64,000 bases of DNA from an uncultured Exiguobacterium sp. (GTDB lineage Bacteria > Bacillota > Bacilli > Exiguobacteriales > Exiguobacteriaceae), in the NCBI GenBank assembly GCA_913775715.1, contig CAJYMC010000008.1, positions 1-64,000 of the forward strand. The letters are read 5' to 3'. Numbering within the stretch: position 1 is the first letter of the stretch; the number at the start of each line of letters is the position of its first letter. Shown piece by piece: positions 10,607-23,203 of this stretch. The notes beneath the pieces were generated by a model that saw only the letters and a program-made list of their open reading frames with translations, was not told where the DNA came from and did not search any database. Position numbers and translations under genes: made by a program.

Positions 10607-12123
10607 GAGCGTTAATTAGTGTGTCGGATAAAACAGGAATCGTCGAATTAGGACGAGCGTTTCATGAAGCAGGGATCGAGCTCGTCTCGACAGGCGGAAC
10701 ACATCAAGCGTTAGAGGAAGCTGGGCTTCCGGTCATTGGTATCAGTGAAGTCACACAATTCCCAGAAATGCTTGATGGACGTGTCAAGACGCTCCATCCA
10801 ATGGTTCATGGTGGATTACTCGGTCGTCGTGACCTTGAATCGCATCGTGAGCAGATGGCGGCGCAACACATCCAACCGATTGATTTCGTCGTCGTCAATT
10901 TGTATCCGTTCAAGCAGACGGTCTTACAAGAAGATGTCGCTTATGCCGATGCGATCGAGAACATCGATATCGGTGGACCGAGCATGTTGCGTTCAGCAGC
11001 GAAAAATCACGCAGCTGTCACGGTCGTCGTCGACCCAGCCGATTATGAAACGATCGTTGCCGAGATTCGTGAAGGTGGAACGACGTTTGAGACACGCCAA
11101 CGTCTTGCGGCGAAAGCATTCCGGCATACAGCGGCGTACGATGCGTTGATCGCGGATTATTTCTTGACACAAACAGGTGAGAAGTTCCCCGATCAGTTGA
11201 CGATCACGCTTGAGAAAGTCCAGGATCTTCGTTACGGAGAAAATCCACACCAAGAAGCAGCCTTCTATAAAACACCGATTTACCGTGGAGCTTCCCTCGC
11301 TTCAGCGAAACAATTGCACGGTAAAGAGTTGTCGTATAACAACATTCAAGATGCGAACGCTGCACTCGAAATTCTCGACGAGTTCCGTGAAGCAGCAGCT
11401 GTCGTCGTTAAACACATGAACCCATGTGGTGTTGCCGTCGGTCCAACGATCGGAGAGGCATTCCGCCGCGCTCATGCAGCCGATCCAGTGTCGATCTTCG
11501 GTGGCATCGTCGCCTTGAACCGTGAAGTTGACTTAGAGACAGCAGAACAATTAAGCGGCATCTTCCTTGAAATCATCATCGCCCCATCTTTCACGGAAGA
11601 AGCATTCACCTTGTTGTCAGCGAAAAAGAACATCCGTCTGCTTGAACTCGATGTCAAACGTGTCCAAGCAATCCGTTATACGGCAGTCGCTGGCGGCATG
11701 CTCGTCCAAGACAGTGACGATGAGACATTAGATGATGCAGCCGCACGCGTCGTCACGGACCGCAAACCGACAGCAGCGGAATGGGAAGATTTGAAACTCG
11801 CATGGCGCGCCGTCAAACACGTCAAGTCGAATGCGATCGTTCTCGCGAAGGACGAAGTGACGGTCGGTGTTGGTGCAGGACAGATGAACCGTGTTGGTTC
11901 AGCGAACATCGCGATTACGCAAGCTGGAGAAAAAGCGGCTGGTGCGTCCCTTGCTTCCGATGCCTTCTTCCCAATGGGGGACACAGTCGAAGCGGCAGCA
12001 GCAGCTGGCATTACGGCAATCATTCAACCAGGCGGCTCGATTCGCGACCAAGAGTCGATCGATGCGTGTAACAAACACGGCATCACGATGGTCTTTACGA
12101 ACGTTCGACATTTCAAACACTAA
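10603..12123 (+). CDS. purH: Bifunctional AICAR transformylase / IMP cyclohydrolase
   Basis: A 506-residue enzyme for the last two steps to IMP. The N-terminal MGS-like IMP cyclohydrolase domain covers roughly residues 1-190, with STGGTHQAL and DGRVKTLHP. The C-terminal transformylase carries KHMNPCG. The start at 10603 overlaps the purN stop and follows GAGGAGG; the longer in-frame ORF begins inside purN. Confidence 0.97.
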   Translation: MRALISVSDKTGIVELGRAFHEAGIELVSTGGTHQALEEAGLPVIGISEVTQFPEMLDGRVKTLHPMVHGGLLGRRDLESHREQMAAQHIQPIDFVVVNLYPFKQTVLQEDVAYADAIENIDIGGPSMLRSAAKNHAAVTVVVDPADYETIVAEIREGGTTFETRQRLAAKAFRHTAAYDALIADYFLTQTGEKFPDQLTITLEKVQDLRYGENPHQEAAFYKTPIYRGASLASAKQLHGKELSYNNIQDANAALEILDEFREAAAVVVKHMNPCGVAVGPTIGEAFRRAHAADPVSIFGGIVALNREVDLETAEQLSGIFLEIIIAPSFTEEAFTLLSAKKNIRLLELDVKRVQAIRYTAVAGGMLVQDSDDETLDDAAARVVTDRKPTAAEWEDLKLAWRAVKHVKSNAIVLAKDEVTVGVGAGQMNRVGSANIAITQAGEKAAGASLASDAFFPMGDTVEAAAAAGITAIIQPGGSIRDQESIDACNKHGITMVFTNVRHFKH

Positions 12124-12138
12124 GCGGAGGCGATTTGA

Positions 12139-13401
12139 ATGAAGGTATTGGTGATTGGTAAAGGAGGGCGTGAACACGCGCTCGTCTGGAAGCTGGCACA
12201 GGATGAACGGATCGAGACCGTGTATGCTGCGCCCGGAAATGCCGGGATGACACAAGCCACATGTGTTCCGATCGCCGACGATGCTATCGATGAACTCGTG
12301 ACGTTCGCACAAGACGAACAGATCGATTGGACGATCGTCGGACCAGAAGGACCACTTGTTCTCGGCGTCGTTAACGCCTTTCAGGCAGCGGGACTGCAGA
12401 TCTTCGGACCAACACGGGAAGCGGCAGCGATCGAAGGAAGTAAGCAGTTCGCGAAAGAATTGATGGAGCGTGCCGGTATTCCGACCGCTGCTCACGCTGT
12501 CTTTACTTCAGCAGCAGACGCAGAGGCATATGTTCGCAAAGCGGGTGCACCGATCGTCATCAAAGCCGACGGACTCGCTGCCGGAAAAGGAGTCACAGTC
12601 GCAGAAACCGTGGACCAAGCACTTGTTGCAATCCACGATACGTTTGCCGGGGAATACGGTCAACAAAGCCGCGTCGTCATCGAAGAATGCCTGATCGGGG
12701 AAGAGTGTTCGTTGATGGCATTCGTGCACGAAGAGACGGTCATCCCGATGGTATTGTCGCAAGATCATAAACGGGCGTTTGACGGTGACCTAGGTCCGAA
12801 CACAGGAGGCATGGGCGCGTATTCGCCGCTACCTCAGTGGGACGAAACAGCATTGACGACAGAAGCCGTTGATCGCATCATTCAGCCGCTCGTCGATCAG
12901 ATGGCAAGCGAAGGAATTCCATTCACCGGCTTCCTCTATGCCGGTCTGATGCTGACGAAACAAGGACCATTCGTCATCGAGTTCAATGCTCGGTTCGGTG
13001 ATCCGGAAACAGAAGTCATTCTTCCGCGCTTAGAGACGCCGTTGCTTGATGTCATCATGCCGTTGATGGACGGACAGACACCAGAAGTCGTTTGGACGGA
13101 TCAAGCAGCTGTCGGTGTCGTCGTCGCAGCAGAAGGATATCCGGAAGCGCCAAAAACGGGACAAGCGATTCCACTTGATCAGATTGGGAACGGTCTTCTC
13201 GTCTTTCATGCCGGCACGGCAGAACGAGACGATCAACTTGTCTCAGCTGGTGGACGTGTCCTCGTGTGTGTCAGCCGTGCTGAGACAATCGAGCAGGCTG
13301 TCGAACAGGTCTATGCAAACTTACCAGACGTGACGGATCAGCCATTCTTTTACCGAACTGATATCGCTCAAAAAGCCTTTCGTGCCTCGCATGAATCATG
13401 A
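12139..13401 (+). CDS. purD: Phosphoribosylamine-glycine ligase
   Basis: A 420-residue ATP-grasp GAR synthetase that joins phosphoribosylamine and glycine. VIGKGGREHAL at the N-terminus, IKADGLAAGKGV in the ATP-grasp domain, and EFNARFGDPETE near the metal site are characteristic. It begins 15 bases after the purH stop with a GGAGG site and is the last gene of the operon; a clear terminator follows. Confidence 0.97.
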   Translation: MKVLVIGKGGREHALVWKLAQDERIETVYAAPGNAGMTQATCVPIADDAIDELVTFAQDEQIDWTIVGPEGPLVLGVVNAFQAAGLQIFGPTREAAAIEGSKQFAKELMERAGIPTAAHAVFTSAADAEAYVRKAGAPIVIKADGLAAGKGVTVAETVDQALVAIHDTFAGEYGQQSRVVIEECLIGEECSLMAFVHEETVIPMVLSQDHKRAFDGDLGPNTGGMGAYSPLPQWDETALTTEAVDRIIQPLVDQMASEGIPFTGFLYAGLMLTKQGPFVIEFNARFGDPETEVILPRLETPLLDVIMPLMDGQTPEVVWTDQAAVGVVVAAEGYPEAPKTGQAIPLDQIGNGLLVFHAGTAERDDQLVSAGGRVLVCVSRAETIEQAVEQVYANLPDVTDQPFFYRTDIAQKAFRASHES

Positions 13402-13407
13402 TATCTG

Positions 13408-13446
13408 AACCAGACGTGCTCGAAGGAGTCGCGTCTGGTTTTTTGT
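13408..13446 (+). terminator. pur operon terminator
   Basis: AACCAGACG pairs with CGTCTGGTT in a 9-bp stem with about 14 nt between the arms, followed by a T-run. It lies seven bases after the purD stop. Confidence 0.88.
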
Positions 13447-13533
13447 TTCTTGGCGAAGTGCACGAAAAGATTTGTCTTCCATGGCGAATTTGTGTTATTT
13501 TGACCAAATGAATCCGGAACGGGGCAAAACTTC

Positions 13534-13562
13534 TTGAAACTTACTTAGCAACATTTTAGTAT
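13534..13562 (+). promoter_or_regulatory. Probable promoter of the yerA-like gene
   Basis: TTGAAA (13534-13539), a 17-bp spacer, then TAGTAT (13557-13562). It lies about 50 bp before the GTG start of the next gene and after the pur terminator. I see no PurBox or purine aptamer here. Confidence 0.5.
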
Positions 13563-13611
13563 AAGAACTATAAGAAAGCGTTTTCAATAAAACAAAGGAG
13601 GTCGAGCTTTC

Positions 13612-15351
13612 GTGAAAAAAAATTGTGGAAGATCCCCTTGGACGAAATCTGAAGTACGAACACACCAAGCGGTCATCAGCGGAAAGCTTGCACCGACACT
13701 TGTCATACAGAATGCCACTTACCTGAATCATGGTGTCAAAGCATGGCGGACGGCGAACATCTGGATCAGTGGCGACCGGATCGTCTATGTAGGTCCAGAG
13801 ATGCCGGAACAAGCCGATGCGTACCATGATGCGACAGGTCAATATATCGTACCCGGTTACATTGAACCCCATGCCCATCCGTTCCAACTTTACAATCCAG
13901 CGAGTCTTGCAAAATTCGCAGCAGAGCGGGGAACATCGACGCTCGTCAACGATAACATGTTGTTATTATTAGAGCCGACGGAGCAAGCGTTTGCTCAAGT
14001 CGAGGCGCTAGCAGACTTACCGACCTCAATGTACTGGTGGGCACGACTCGACGCACAAACCGAGCTTGATGCCGACAGTATCTCAATCGATAATCGCCGG
14101 ATTCAAGCGTGGCTCAAGCATCCACAAGTCATCCAAGCAGGTGAGTTGACGGGATGGCCACGTCTCTCGCAAGGGGACGATGAATTGCTCCATTGGATGC
14201 AGGATGCGATCAAACTCGGAAAACCGATCGAAGGTCATTTCCCTGGGGCTTCAGCAAAGACGCTGACGAAGATGGCGCTGTACGGCGTGACGAGCGATCA
14301 CGAAGCGATGACGGTTGAAGAAGCGATGACACGTCTTGAACTTGGCTACACGACGACGATTCGTTATTCATCGATTCGTCCGGATTTACCGGATATTTTT
14401 AAAGGTCTCGTCGAAGCAGGGTTGACGCAGTTCGATAAGGTACTCGTGACGACAGATGGTTCAACGCCGTCCTTTTATAAGGCAGGCATGATGGACGAGA
14501 CGATTCGATTGATGCTTGAGGCAGGCATCCCGGTCGAAGAAGCGTATCGGATCGCGTCGTACAATGCAGCGCGTCATTTTAATCTCGATCATCTACTCGG
14601 GAGTATCGCACCAGGACGGATCGCGCATCTTAATTTCCTTGAGGCAAAAGATGCACCGACACCTGTCGCCGTACTTGCGCGCGGCACATGGGTCCGTCAA
14701 GCAGACATCCCATGTTACCCGGCAGAAGCGCTTGATGCAGTCTATGCGCTCATGCCACGATCAGAAGTCCAGGTTTCCTTAACGGAACAGGATTTCTCGT
14801 TCAGCATGCCGGTTGGTCTTGAGATGGTCAATTCCGTCATCATGAAGCTCTATCAAGTCGAACACGATACAAGTGTGCCTGTGCTACCGGCAGGATGTGA
14901 TGAATCCTTCCTGATGTTACTCGATCGGGAAGGGAAGTGGCGACTGAATACCGTTCTGAAAAACTTTGCGACACAAGTCGGGGGTCTCGTCAGTTCGTAC
15001 TCGATTAGCGGTGATATCTTGATGATCGGTAAATCGAAACGAGACATGCAAGTCGCGTTTGATCGCATGAAAGCGTTCGGTGGCGGAATCGTTCTCGTCG
15101 AGGACGGAGAAGTCATCGCTGAAGTTCCGTTGACCTTGATGGGGCAGACGTCCGACTTGCCACTCGAAGATTTGATCGTTCAGGAAACCGCTTTACGCGA
15201 AGCATTGTTTGACCGTGGGTACGCCTTTGAGGATCCCGTCTATACGTTGCTATTCCTAGCGTCAACTCACTTACCATATGTGCGGATCACACCGCAGGGA
15301 ATATACGAAGTCCTTCGAAAAAAAGTCCTTTTCCCAGCGATTTTGCGATGA
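13612..15351 (+). CDS. yerA: Putative adenine deaminase (YerA-like amidohydrolase)
   Basis: A 579-residue amidohydrolase of the adenine deaminase family. The metal-binding HxH is at residues 87-89 (EPHAHPF), and GHFPGASAKTL and TSDHEAM add further family positions. In B. subtilis the homologous yerA also follows purD, which supports the call. True adenine deaminase would convert adenine to hypoxanthine, but the YerA branch is divergent and its substrate is unproven. It starts at GTG, nine bases after AAAGGAGGT, the strongest ribosome binding site nearby. A second, more canonical adenine deaminase is at 58513-60246. Confidence 0.85.
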   Translation: MKKNCGRSPWTKSEVRTHQAVISGKLAPTLVIQNATYLNHGVKAWRTANIWISGDRIVYVGPEMPEQADAYHDATGQYIVPGYIEPHAHPFQLYNPASLAKFAAERGTSTLVNDNMLLLLEPTEQAFAQVEALADLPTSMYWWARLDAQTELDADSISIDNRRIQAWLKHPQVIQAGELTGWPRLSQGDDELLHWMQDAIKLGKPIEGHFPGASAKTLTKMALYGVTSDHEAMTVEEAMTRLELGYTTTIRYSSIRPDLPDIFKGLVEAGLTQFDKVLVTTDGSTPSFYKAGMMDETIRLMLEAGIPVEEAYRIASYNAARHFNLDHLLGSIAPGRIAHLNFLEAKDAPTPVAVLARGTWVRQADIPCYPAEALDAVYALMPRSEVQVSLTEQDFSFSMPVGLEMVNSVIMKLYQVEHDTSVPVLPAGCDESFLMLLDREGKWRLNTVLKNFATQVGGLVSSYSISGDILMIGKSKRDMQVAFDRMKAFGGGIVLVEDGEVIAEVPLTLMGQTSDLPLEDLIVQETALREALFDRGYAFEDPVYTLLFLASTHLPYVRITPQGIYEVLRKKVLFPAILR

Positions 15352-15419
15352 CGCTTGAATTTTAAAACGTCGCGCTTTAAACTATTAAAGAGCAATTGAA
15401 TGGGAAAGGGAGTCACAAG

Positions 15420-15734
15420 ATGCAACTCGATAAATTGCGTGGAAAAGAATTAGATCAGTTATTTACAGCCATCATGAAGATGGATTCATTAGAAGATTGT
15501 TATACGTTGTTCGAAGACTTAGCGACCGTCAACGAAATCCAGGCGCTCGCCCAACGTCTGGAAGTCGCGCGTCAATTACGTGAAGGCAATACGTATCACA
15601 AAATCGAAAAGGCGACCGGTGCTTCAACAGCAACGATCTCGCGTGTCAAACGTTGCTTGAACTACGGTTCGGGTGGTTATGATCTGGCGCTTGCCCGCCT
15701 AGGTCTTATCGAGCAAGAAGTAGCGGATAACTAA
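15420..15734 (+). CDS. yerC: TrpR-like HTH protein YerC
   Basis: A 104-residue DNA-binding protein of the YerC/YecD family, related to the Trp repressor fold. The C-terminal half holds the helix-turn-helix (HKIEKATGASTATISRVKRC). The ATG follows AAAGGGAG; a longer in-frame start at 15396 lacks a ribosome binding site. Its targets are not known to me. In B. subtilis it also lies between yerA and pcrB. The stop codon sits in the loop of a large hairpin. Confidence 0.88.
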   Translation: MQLDKLRGKELDQLFTAIMKMDSLEDCYTLFEDLATVNEIQALAQRLEVARQLREGNTYHKIEKATGASTATISRVKRCLNYGSGGYDLALARLGLIEQEVADN

Positions 15735-15750
15735 TGTTATCCGCTACTTC
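15717..15750 (+). repeat. Perfect 15-bp hairpin spanning the yerC stop codon
   Basis: GAAGTAGCGGATAAC (15717-15731) and its exact reverse complement (15736-15750) surround a TAAT loop that contains the TAA stop of yerC. No T-run follows in the + direction, and the start of the next gene lies 22 bases downstream. It may act as a transcript 3'-end block, a processing site, or an attenuator for the downstream potassium channel gene. Confidence 0.85.
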
Positions 15751-15771
15751 TATGAAGGGGGGCGTGTCACA

Positions 15772-17151
15772 TTGGATTTTGCGTTACAACAAAGAATTCA
15801 ACATTTCATTCGAAAGTTGACGCCCATCCAGTCACTCGTCATCATCTACTTCGTTGCAGTCATCATCGGAATCATTCTGCTCGGTCTGCCGTGGTCGACG
15901 AAAGGAAATTACAACTGGGACTTCACGGACCTCGTCTTCATGGCGGTTAGTTGTGTCAGTGTCACGGGTTTGACGACGGTCTCAGTCTCAGAAACCTTCA
16001 CGACGTTCGGCTACTTCATGATCATGATTTTAGTACAAGTCAGCGGAATTGGCTTGATGTCGCTTCATATCGCGATGTGGGTCATCCTCGGAAAACGAAT
16101 CGGCTTTCGGGAACGCCAGCTTGTCGTCCGAGATCAAAACCAGACGACGATGCAGGGTGTCGTCAAATACATCCGGGAAGTCATCTTGATCATCGTCTCG
16201 ATTGAATTGATTGGGGCTTTGATTCTCGGACTATATTACACGAAATATTTTCCGACACTCGGAGAAGCGATGCTTCAAGGACTGTTCGGATCGGTCAGTG
16301 CGACGACGAATGCTGGTTTTGATATCACGGGTGAATCGTTACTACCGTTTCGCGGTGATTTGTTCGTCGTCTTCATGCAAATCTTGTTACTGACACTTGG
16401 TGCGATCGGGTTTCCTGTACTCGTCGAAGTCAGGCGCTATATTTCCTACCGGGCGACACGCCAAGCAACGCGTCAACCGTACCACTTTTCACTATTTACA
16501 AAATTGACGGCGTCAACGTTCTTCATTCTCGTCCTGTTTGGAACGGTAGCATTGCTTCTATTTGAATGGAATCAGTCTTTTAAAGGCTTACCAATCGATG
16601 AGAAGCTCGTCGATGCCTTGTTCCAATCTGTCACGACCCGAAATGGTGGATTAACGACGGTCGACATCACGTCCTTCTCACAAGCCTCGATCTTCGTCTT
16701 ATCGCTCTTGATGTTCATCGGGGCGTCGCCGTCTTCGGTTGGTGGAGGGATTCGAACGACGACCTTCGCTGTCGCCGTCTTGAGTGTCATCGCCTTTATT
16801 CGGGGCGAATACGGGATTAAAATCTTTGGTCGTGAAATCGGTCAATCGGATATTTGGAAGGCCTTTGTCGTCATCGTTGTTTCGACCGGCGTGACGATCG
16901 TCGGGCTGATCGTTTTATTGATTGTTGAGGATGCCCCGTTCCTGGTGCTGTTTTTTGAAGCCTGTTCAGCGTTCGGAACGACCGGTCTATCGCTCGGCAT
17001 CACCGATCAACTGTCGGATATCGGAAAATGGACATTGTCTGTGCTGATGTTCATTGGGCGAATCGGTGTCATCTCGTTCGTTCTTCTCCTGAAAGCAAAC
17101 CAACCGAAACGTAACTACAACTACCCGAAGGAATCCGTCATCATCGGATAA
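15772..17151 (+). CDS. TrkH/Ktr family potassium uptake protein
   Basis: A 459-residue membrane protein of the KtrB/KtrD type, the ion-conducting subunit of Na+-dependent K+ uptake. The four pore loops are visible as SVTGLTT, SATTNAGFD, TRNGGLTT and GTTGLSLG, each with the conserved filter glycine, surrounded by hydrophobic segments. It would need a cytoplasmic KtrA/KtrC-type nucleotide-binding partner, which is not in this window. The start is TTG, preceded by AAGGGGGG (15755-15762). I cannot separate KtrB from KtrD by eye, so I give no symbol. Confidence 0.9.
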   Translation: MDFALQQRIQHFIRKLTPIQSLVIIYFVAVIIGIILLGLPWSTKGNYNWDFTDLVFMAVSCVSVTGLTTVSVSETFTTFGYFMIMILVQVSGIGLMSLHIAMWVILGKRIGFRERQLVVRDQNQTTMQGVVKYIREVILIIVSIELIGALILGLYYTKYFPTLGEAMLQGLFGSVSATTNAGFDITGESLLPFRGDLFVVFMQILLLTLGAIGFPVLVEVRRYISYRATRQATRQPYHFSLFTKLTASTFFILVLFGTVALLLFEWNQSFKGLPIDEKLVDALFQSVTTRNGGLTTVDITSFSQASIFVLSLLMFIGASPSSVGGGIRTTTFAVAVLSVIAFIRGEYGIKIFGREIGQSDIWKAFVVIVVSTGVTIVGLIVLLIVEDAPFLVLFFEACSAFGTTGLSLGITDQLSDIGKWTLSVLMFIGRIGVISFVLLLKANQPKRNYNYPKESVIIG

Positions 17152-17163
17152 GGAGGCTCTTTT

Positions 17164-17388
17164 ATGAAACGTGCCTTTTGGATCAACTTCGCCTATATTT
17201 TTGCTGTCCCTGTCTTACCGTTTTTGGCGCTCGTCAATGGGCGAGCACTCTGTTCACCGGATTCACCGTTACTGGACGTCCCGATACTCGGCTTCTTTTT
17301 GGCAGAACCGTGGGCGTTCGTACCGGTATATGCCGTCTTTGCGTTGTTACTGGCGTCACTCTTGACGAAACGACGGACACGCGTCTAA
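17164..17388 (+). CDS. Small hypothetical membrane protein
   Basis: A 74-residue protein with two hydrophobic helices (about residues 5-25 and 42-66), a short polar loop containing CSPDSPLLD, and a basic tail (KRRTRV). It begins 12 bases after the potassium transporter stop with a strong AAGGAGG site, so the two are very likely co-transcribed and end at the same terminator. I do not recognise the family. A small accessory subunit of the transporter is one possibility, based only on position. Confidence 0.72.
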   Translation: MKRAFWINFAYIFAVPVLPFLALVNGRALCSPDSPLLDVPILGFFLAEPWAFVPVYAVFALLLASLLTKRRTRV

Positions 17389-17417
17389 CCATCTCGCCCT
17401 GCGCGAGATGGTTTTTT
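17387..17417 (+). terminator. Terminator after the potassium transporter pair
   Basis: AACCATCTCG and CGAGATGGTT form a 10-bp stem around CCCTGCG, followed by TTTT, starting at the stop codon of the 74-residue gene. Confidence 0.9.
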
Positions 17418-17462
17418 GTTTTATACTGAATGTGGAATGAGAAAGAGAGGATGGGACGAACC

Positions 17463-18146
17463 GTGTTATTACCTTTTAATGAATGGCGACATGTCTTTAA
17501 ACTAGATCCAGCTAAAGCAATCGATGATGCTAGCCTGCAGGCGATTGCGACGTCCGGAACGGATGCGATCCTTGTTGGTGGAACGGATGACATCACACTT
17601 GATGCGACGCTTGATCTTTTGATGCGTTTGCGACGATATCCCGTCGCAGTAGCGCTCGAGATTTCAGAACTCGAAGCCGCGACGATGGGATTCGATACGT
17701 ATTTGACACCGACGGTCCTGAATGCCGGAACGTTGGAGTACGTCGTTGAAAAACAAGTCGAAGCATTAGAACAAGTCGGTCATATGTTGGCGCACGCTGA
17801 TCTTGTCGGGGAAGGGTATATCGTCCTGAATCCTGATGCGAAGGTCGCGCATGTGACGCAAGCAAAACCGTTAACGTTAGATGAGACCGTCGCTTATGCG
17901 CAGTTAGCGGATAGCGTCTTCCGTCTACCGGTCGTGTATCTCGAATACAGCGGCGTTTACGGAGAACCGGAACGAGTCGCGGCCGTTCGCGACGTCTTGA
18001 AGCAGGCACGCCTGTTTTACGGTGGTGGAATCGACTCCGAAGAGCGAGCGCGTGAGATGCTACAGTATGCGGATACGATCGTCGTCGGGAACGTCATTTA
18101 TGAGGATTTAAAAGCAGCGCTTGCGACCGTCGCAGCGACACGATAA
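17463..18146 (+). CDS. pcrB: Heptaprenylglyceryl phosphate synthase PcrB
   Basis: A TIM-barrel prenyltransferase that links sn-glycerol-1-phosphate to heptaprenyl diphosphate, a bacterial relative of archaeal GGGP synthase. Conserved segments include FKLDPAK, ILVGGTDDI, YLEYSGVYG and FYGGGIDS. I prefer the GTG at 17463 (227 residues), because the protein then starts at the NEWRHVFKLDP segment as in B. subtilis PcrB. ATGs at 17430 and 17451 are alternatives; the latter directly abuts its SD-like GAGAGG. The downstream neighbours pcrA and ligA match the Bacillus order. Confidence 0.88.
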   Translation: MLLPFNEWRHVFKLDPAKAIDDASLQAIATSGTDAILVGGTDDITLDATLDLLMRLRRYPVAVALEISELEAATMGFDTYLTPTVLNAGTLEYVVEKQVEALEQVGHMLAHADLVGEGYIVLNPDAKVAHVTQAKPLTLDETVAYAQLADSVFRLPVVYLEYSGVYGEPERVAAVRDVLKQARLFYGGGIDSEERAREMLQYADTIVVGNVIYEDLKAALATVAATR

Positions 18147-18191
18147 AATATAGGAACAAAAGTTCGGAATATAAGAAATGAGGCTATTGAT

Positions 18192-22426
<4,235 letters not shown>

Positions 22427-22438
22427 GAATAATCAAAC

Positions 22439-22472
22439 AAAAAAGGAAGGCGGAATTCCGCCTTCCTTTTTT
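22439..22472. terminator. Bidirectional terminator between ligA and the sortase gene
   Basis: AAAAAGGAAGGCGG and CCGCCTTCCTTTTT form a 14-bp stem with an AATT centre. A T-run follows on the plus strand and an A-run precedes it, so it can stop both ligA and the converging sortase transcript. Confidence 0.92.
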
Positions 22473-22488
22473 CGTGTGGGAGAACTTG

Positions 22489-23070
22489 TTACGAAGTGAT
22501 TGTCTCGCTCCGAATCAAGGTACCTTGTTTGATGAGACGATTCGTTGCCGTTTCCGGTGGATCACAGGTGATCAATGTGATGGTTGGGGAAGCGACGGAT
22601 TGATCGAGGACGGACAACGTCGTCGGTGTGACAAGACGACTTGAGGTGATGCGGTACGTATACCGATGTGTTTTTGTCGTGACGATGACAGTATCACCTT
22701 TCTTGATGTCAGGCAGACGATTGAAGTGAAGCCCTTCCGTGAAACTTCGGTGTCCGGCGAGTGCGTAATTCCCTTTGCCGGGTGATCCAGTTTTCGGAAT
22801 ATGACCGATACTTCGGTCGAGGACCGCTGTCGTCGATCCCTCTAAGATGACTTGTTCGAAATCGATGCTTGGAATCGAGAGTAATCCGACACCCGATTTC
22901 GCGAGCGGTTGTTTGGTCTCTTTCGCATCAACGGTCTTCAAACTTTTCGTCCATTGTTCCTTTAAATTGGCTGCCTCTTGTTCACGCTGATAGTCACTGA
23001 TGAAGGGCCAAGCAATAAGGGCGATGCCTGCCAGTAAAAAAAGCAGACCGATGAATTTACGACGTGTCAT
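22489..23070 (-). CDS. Sortase (class A/D type)
   Basis: A 193-residue membrane-anchored cysteine transpeptidase that would attach surface proteins to peptidoglycan. It has an N-terminal signal-anchor (residues about 5-25). The catalytic triad is visible as His107 (LAGHRS), Cys169 (LITCDPP) and Arg178 (TNRLI). I set the start at 23070 because AAAGGA lies eight bases before it; the ORF itself could extend 12 codons upstream. No LPXTG-type substrate gene is in the window, so it is probably a housekeeping or orphan sortase. Divergent from camS. Confidence 0.88.
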   Translation of the reverse strand: MTRRKFIGLLFLLAGIALIAWPFISDYQREQEAANLKEQWTKSLKTVDAKETKQPLAKSGVGLLSIPSIDFEQVILEGSTTAVLDRSIGHIPKTGSPGKGNYALAGHRSFTEGLHFNRLPDIKKGDTVIVTTKTHRYTYRITSSRLVTPTTLSVLDQSVASPTITLITCDPPETATNRLIKQGTLIRSETITS

Positions 23071-23155
23071 AAGAAAAGTCCTTTCGGATACGCCAAGGCG
23101 CATCATCTTTTTTGAAAAACAGGGGAAAACTTGTCCTTCCCCGATGGAAAACGAT

Positions 23156-23166
23156 TCTGTTATGAT
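23156..23166 (+). promoter_or_regulatory. Extended -10 promoter candidate for camS
   Basis: TCTGTTATGAT contains TGn immediately before TATGAT, an extended -10 element. No convincing -35 is at the right distance. It lies about 38 bp upstream of the camS ATG. Confidence 0.4.
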
Positions 23167-23203
23167 AAAGAGAACGATTTGAAAACATGGGGTGCAAATA
23201 GAG

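Noticed and set aside
11899..12495. 198-codon minus-strand frame over the purH-purD junction
   Set aside because: Opposite two conserved enzymes; no motif or translation signal.
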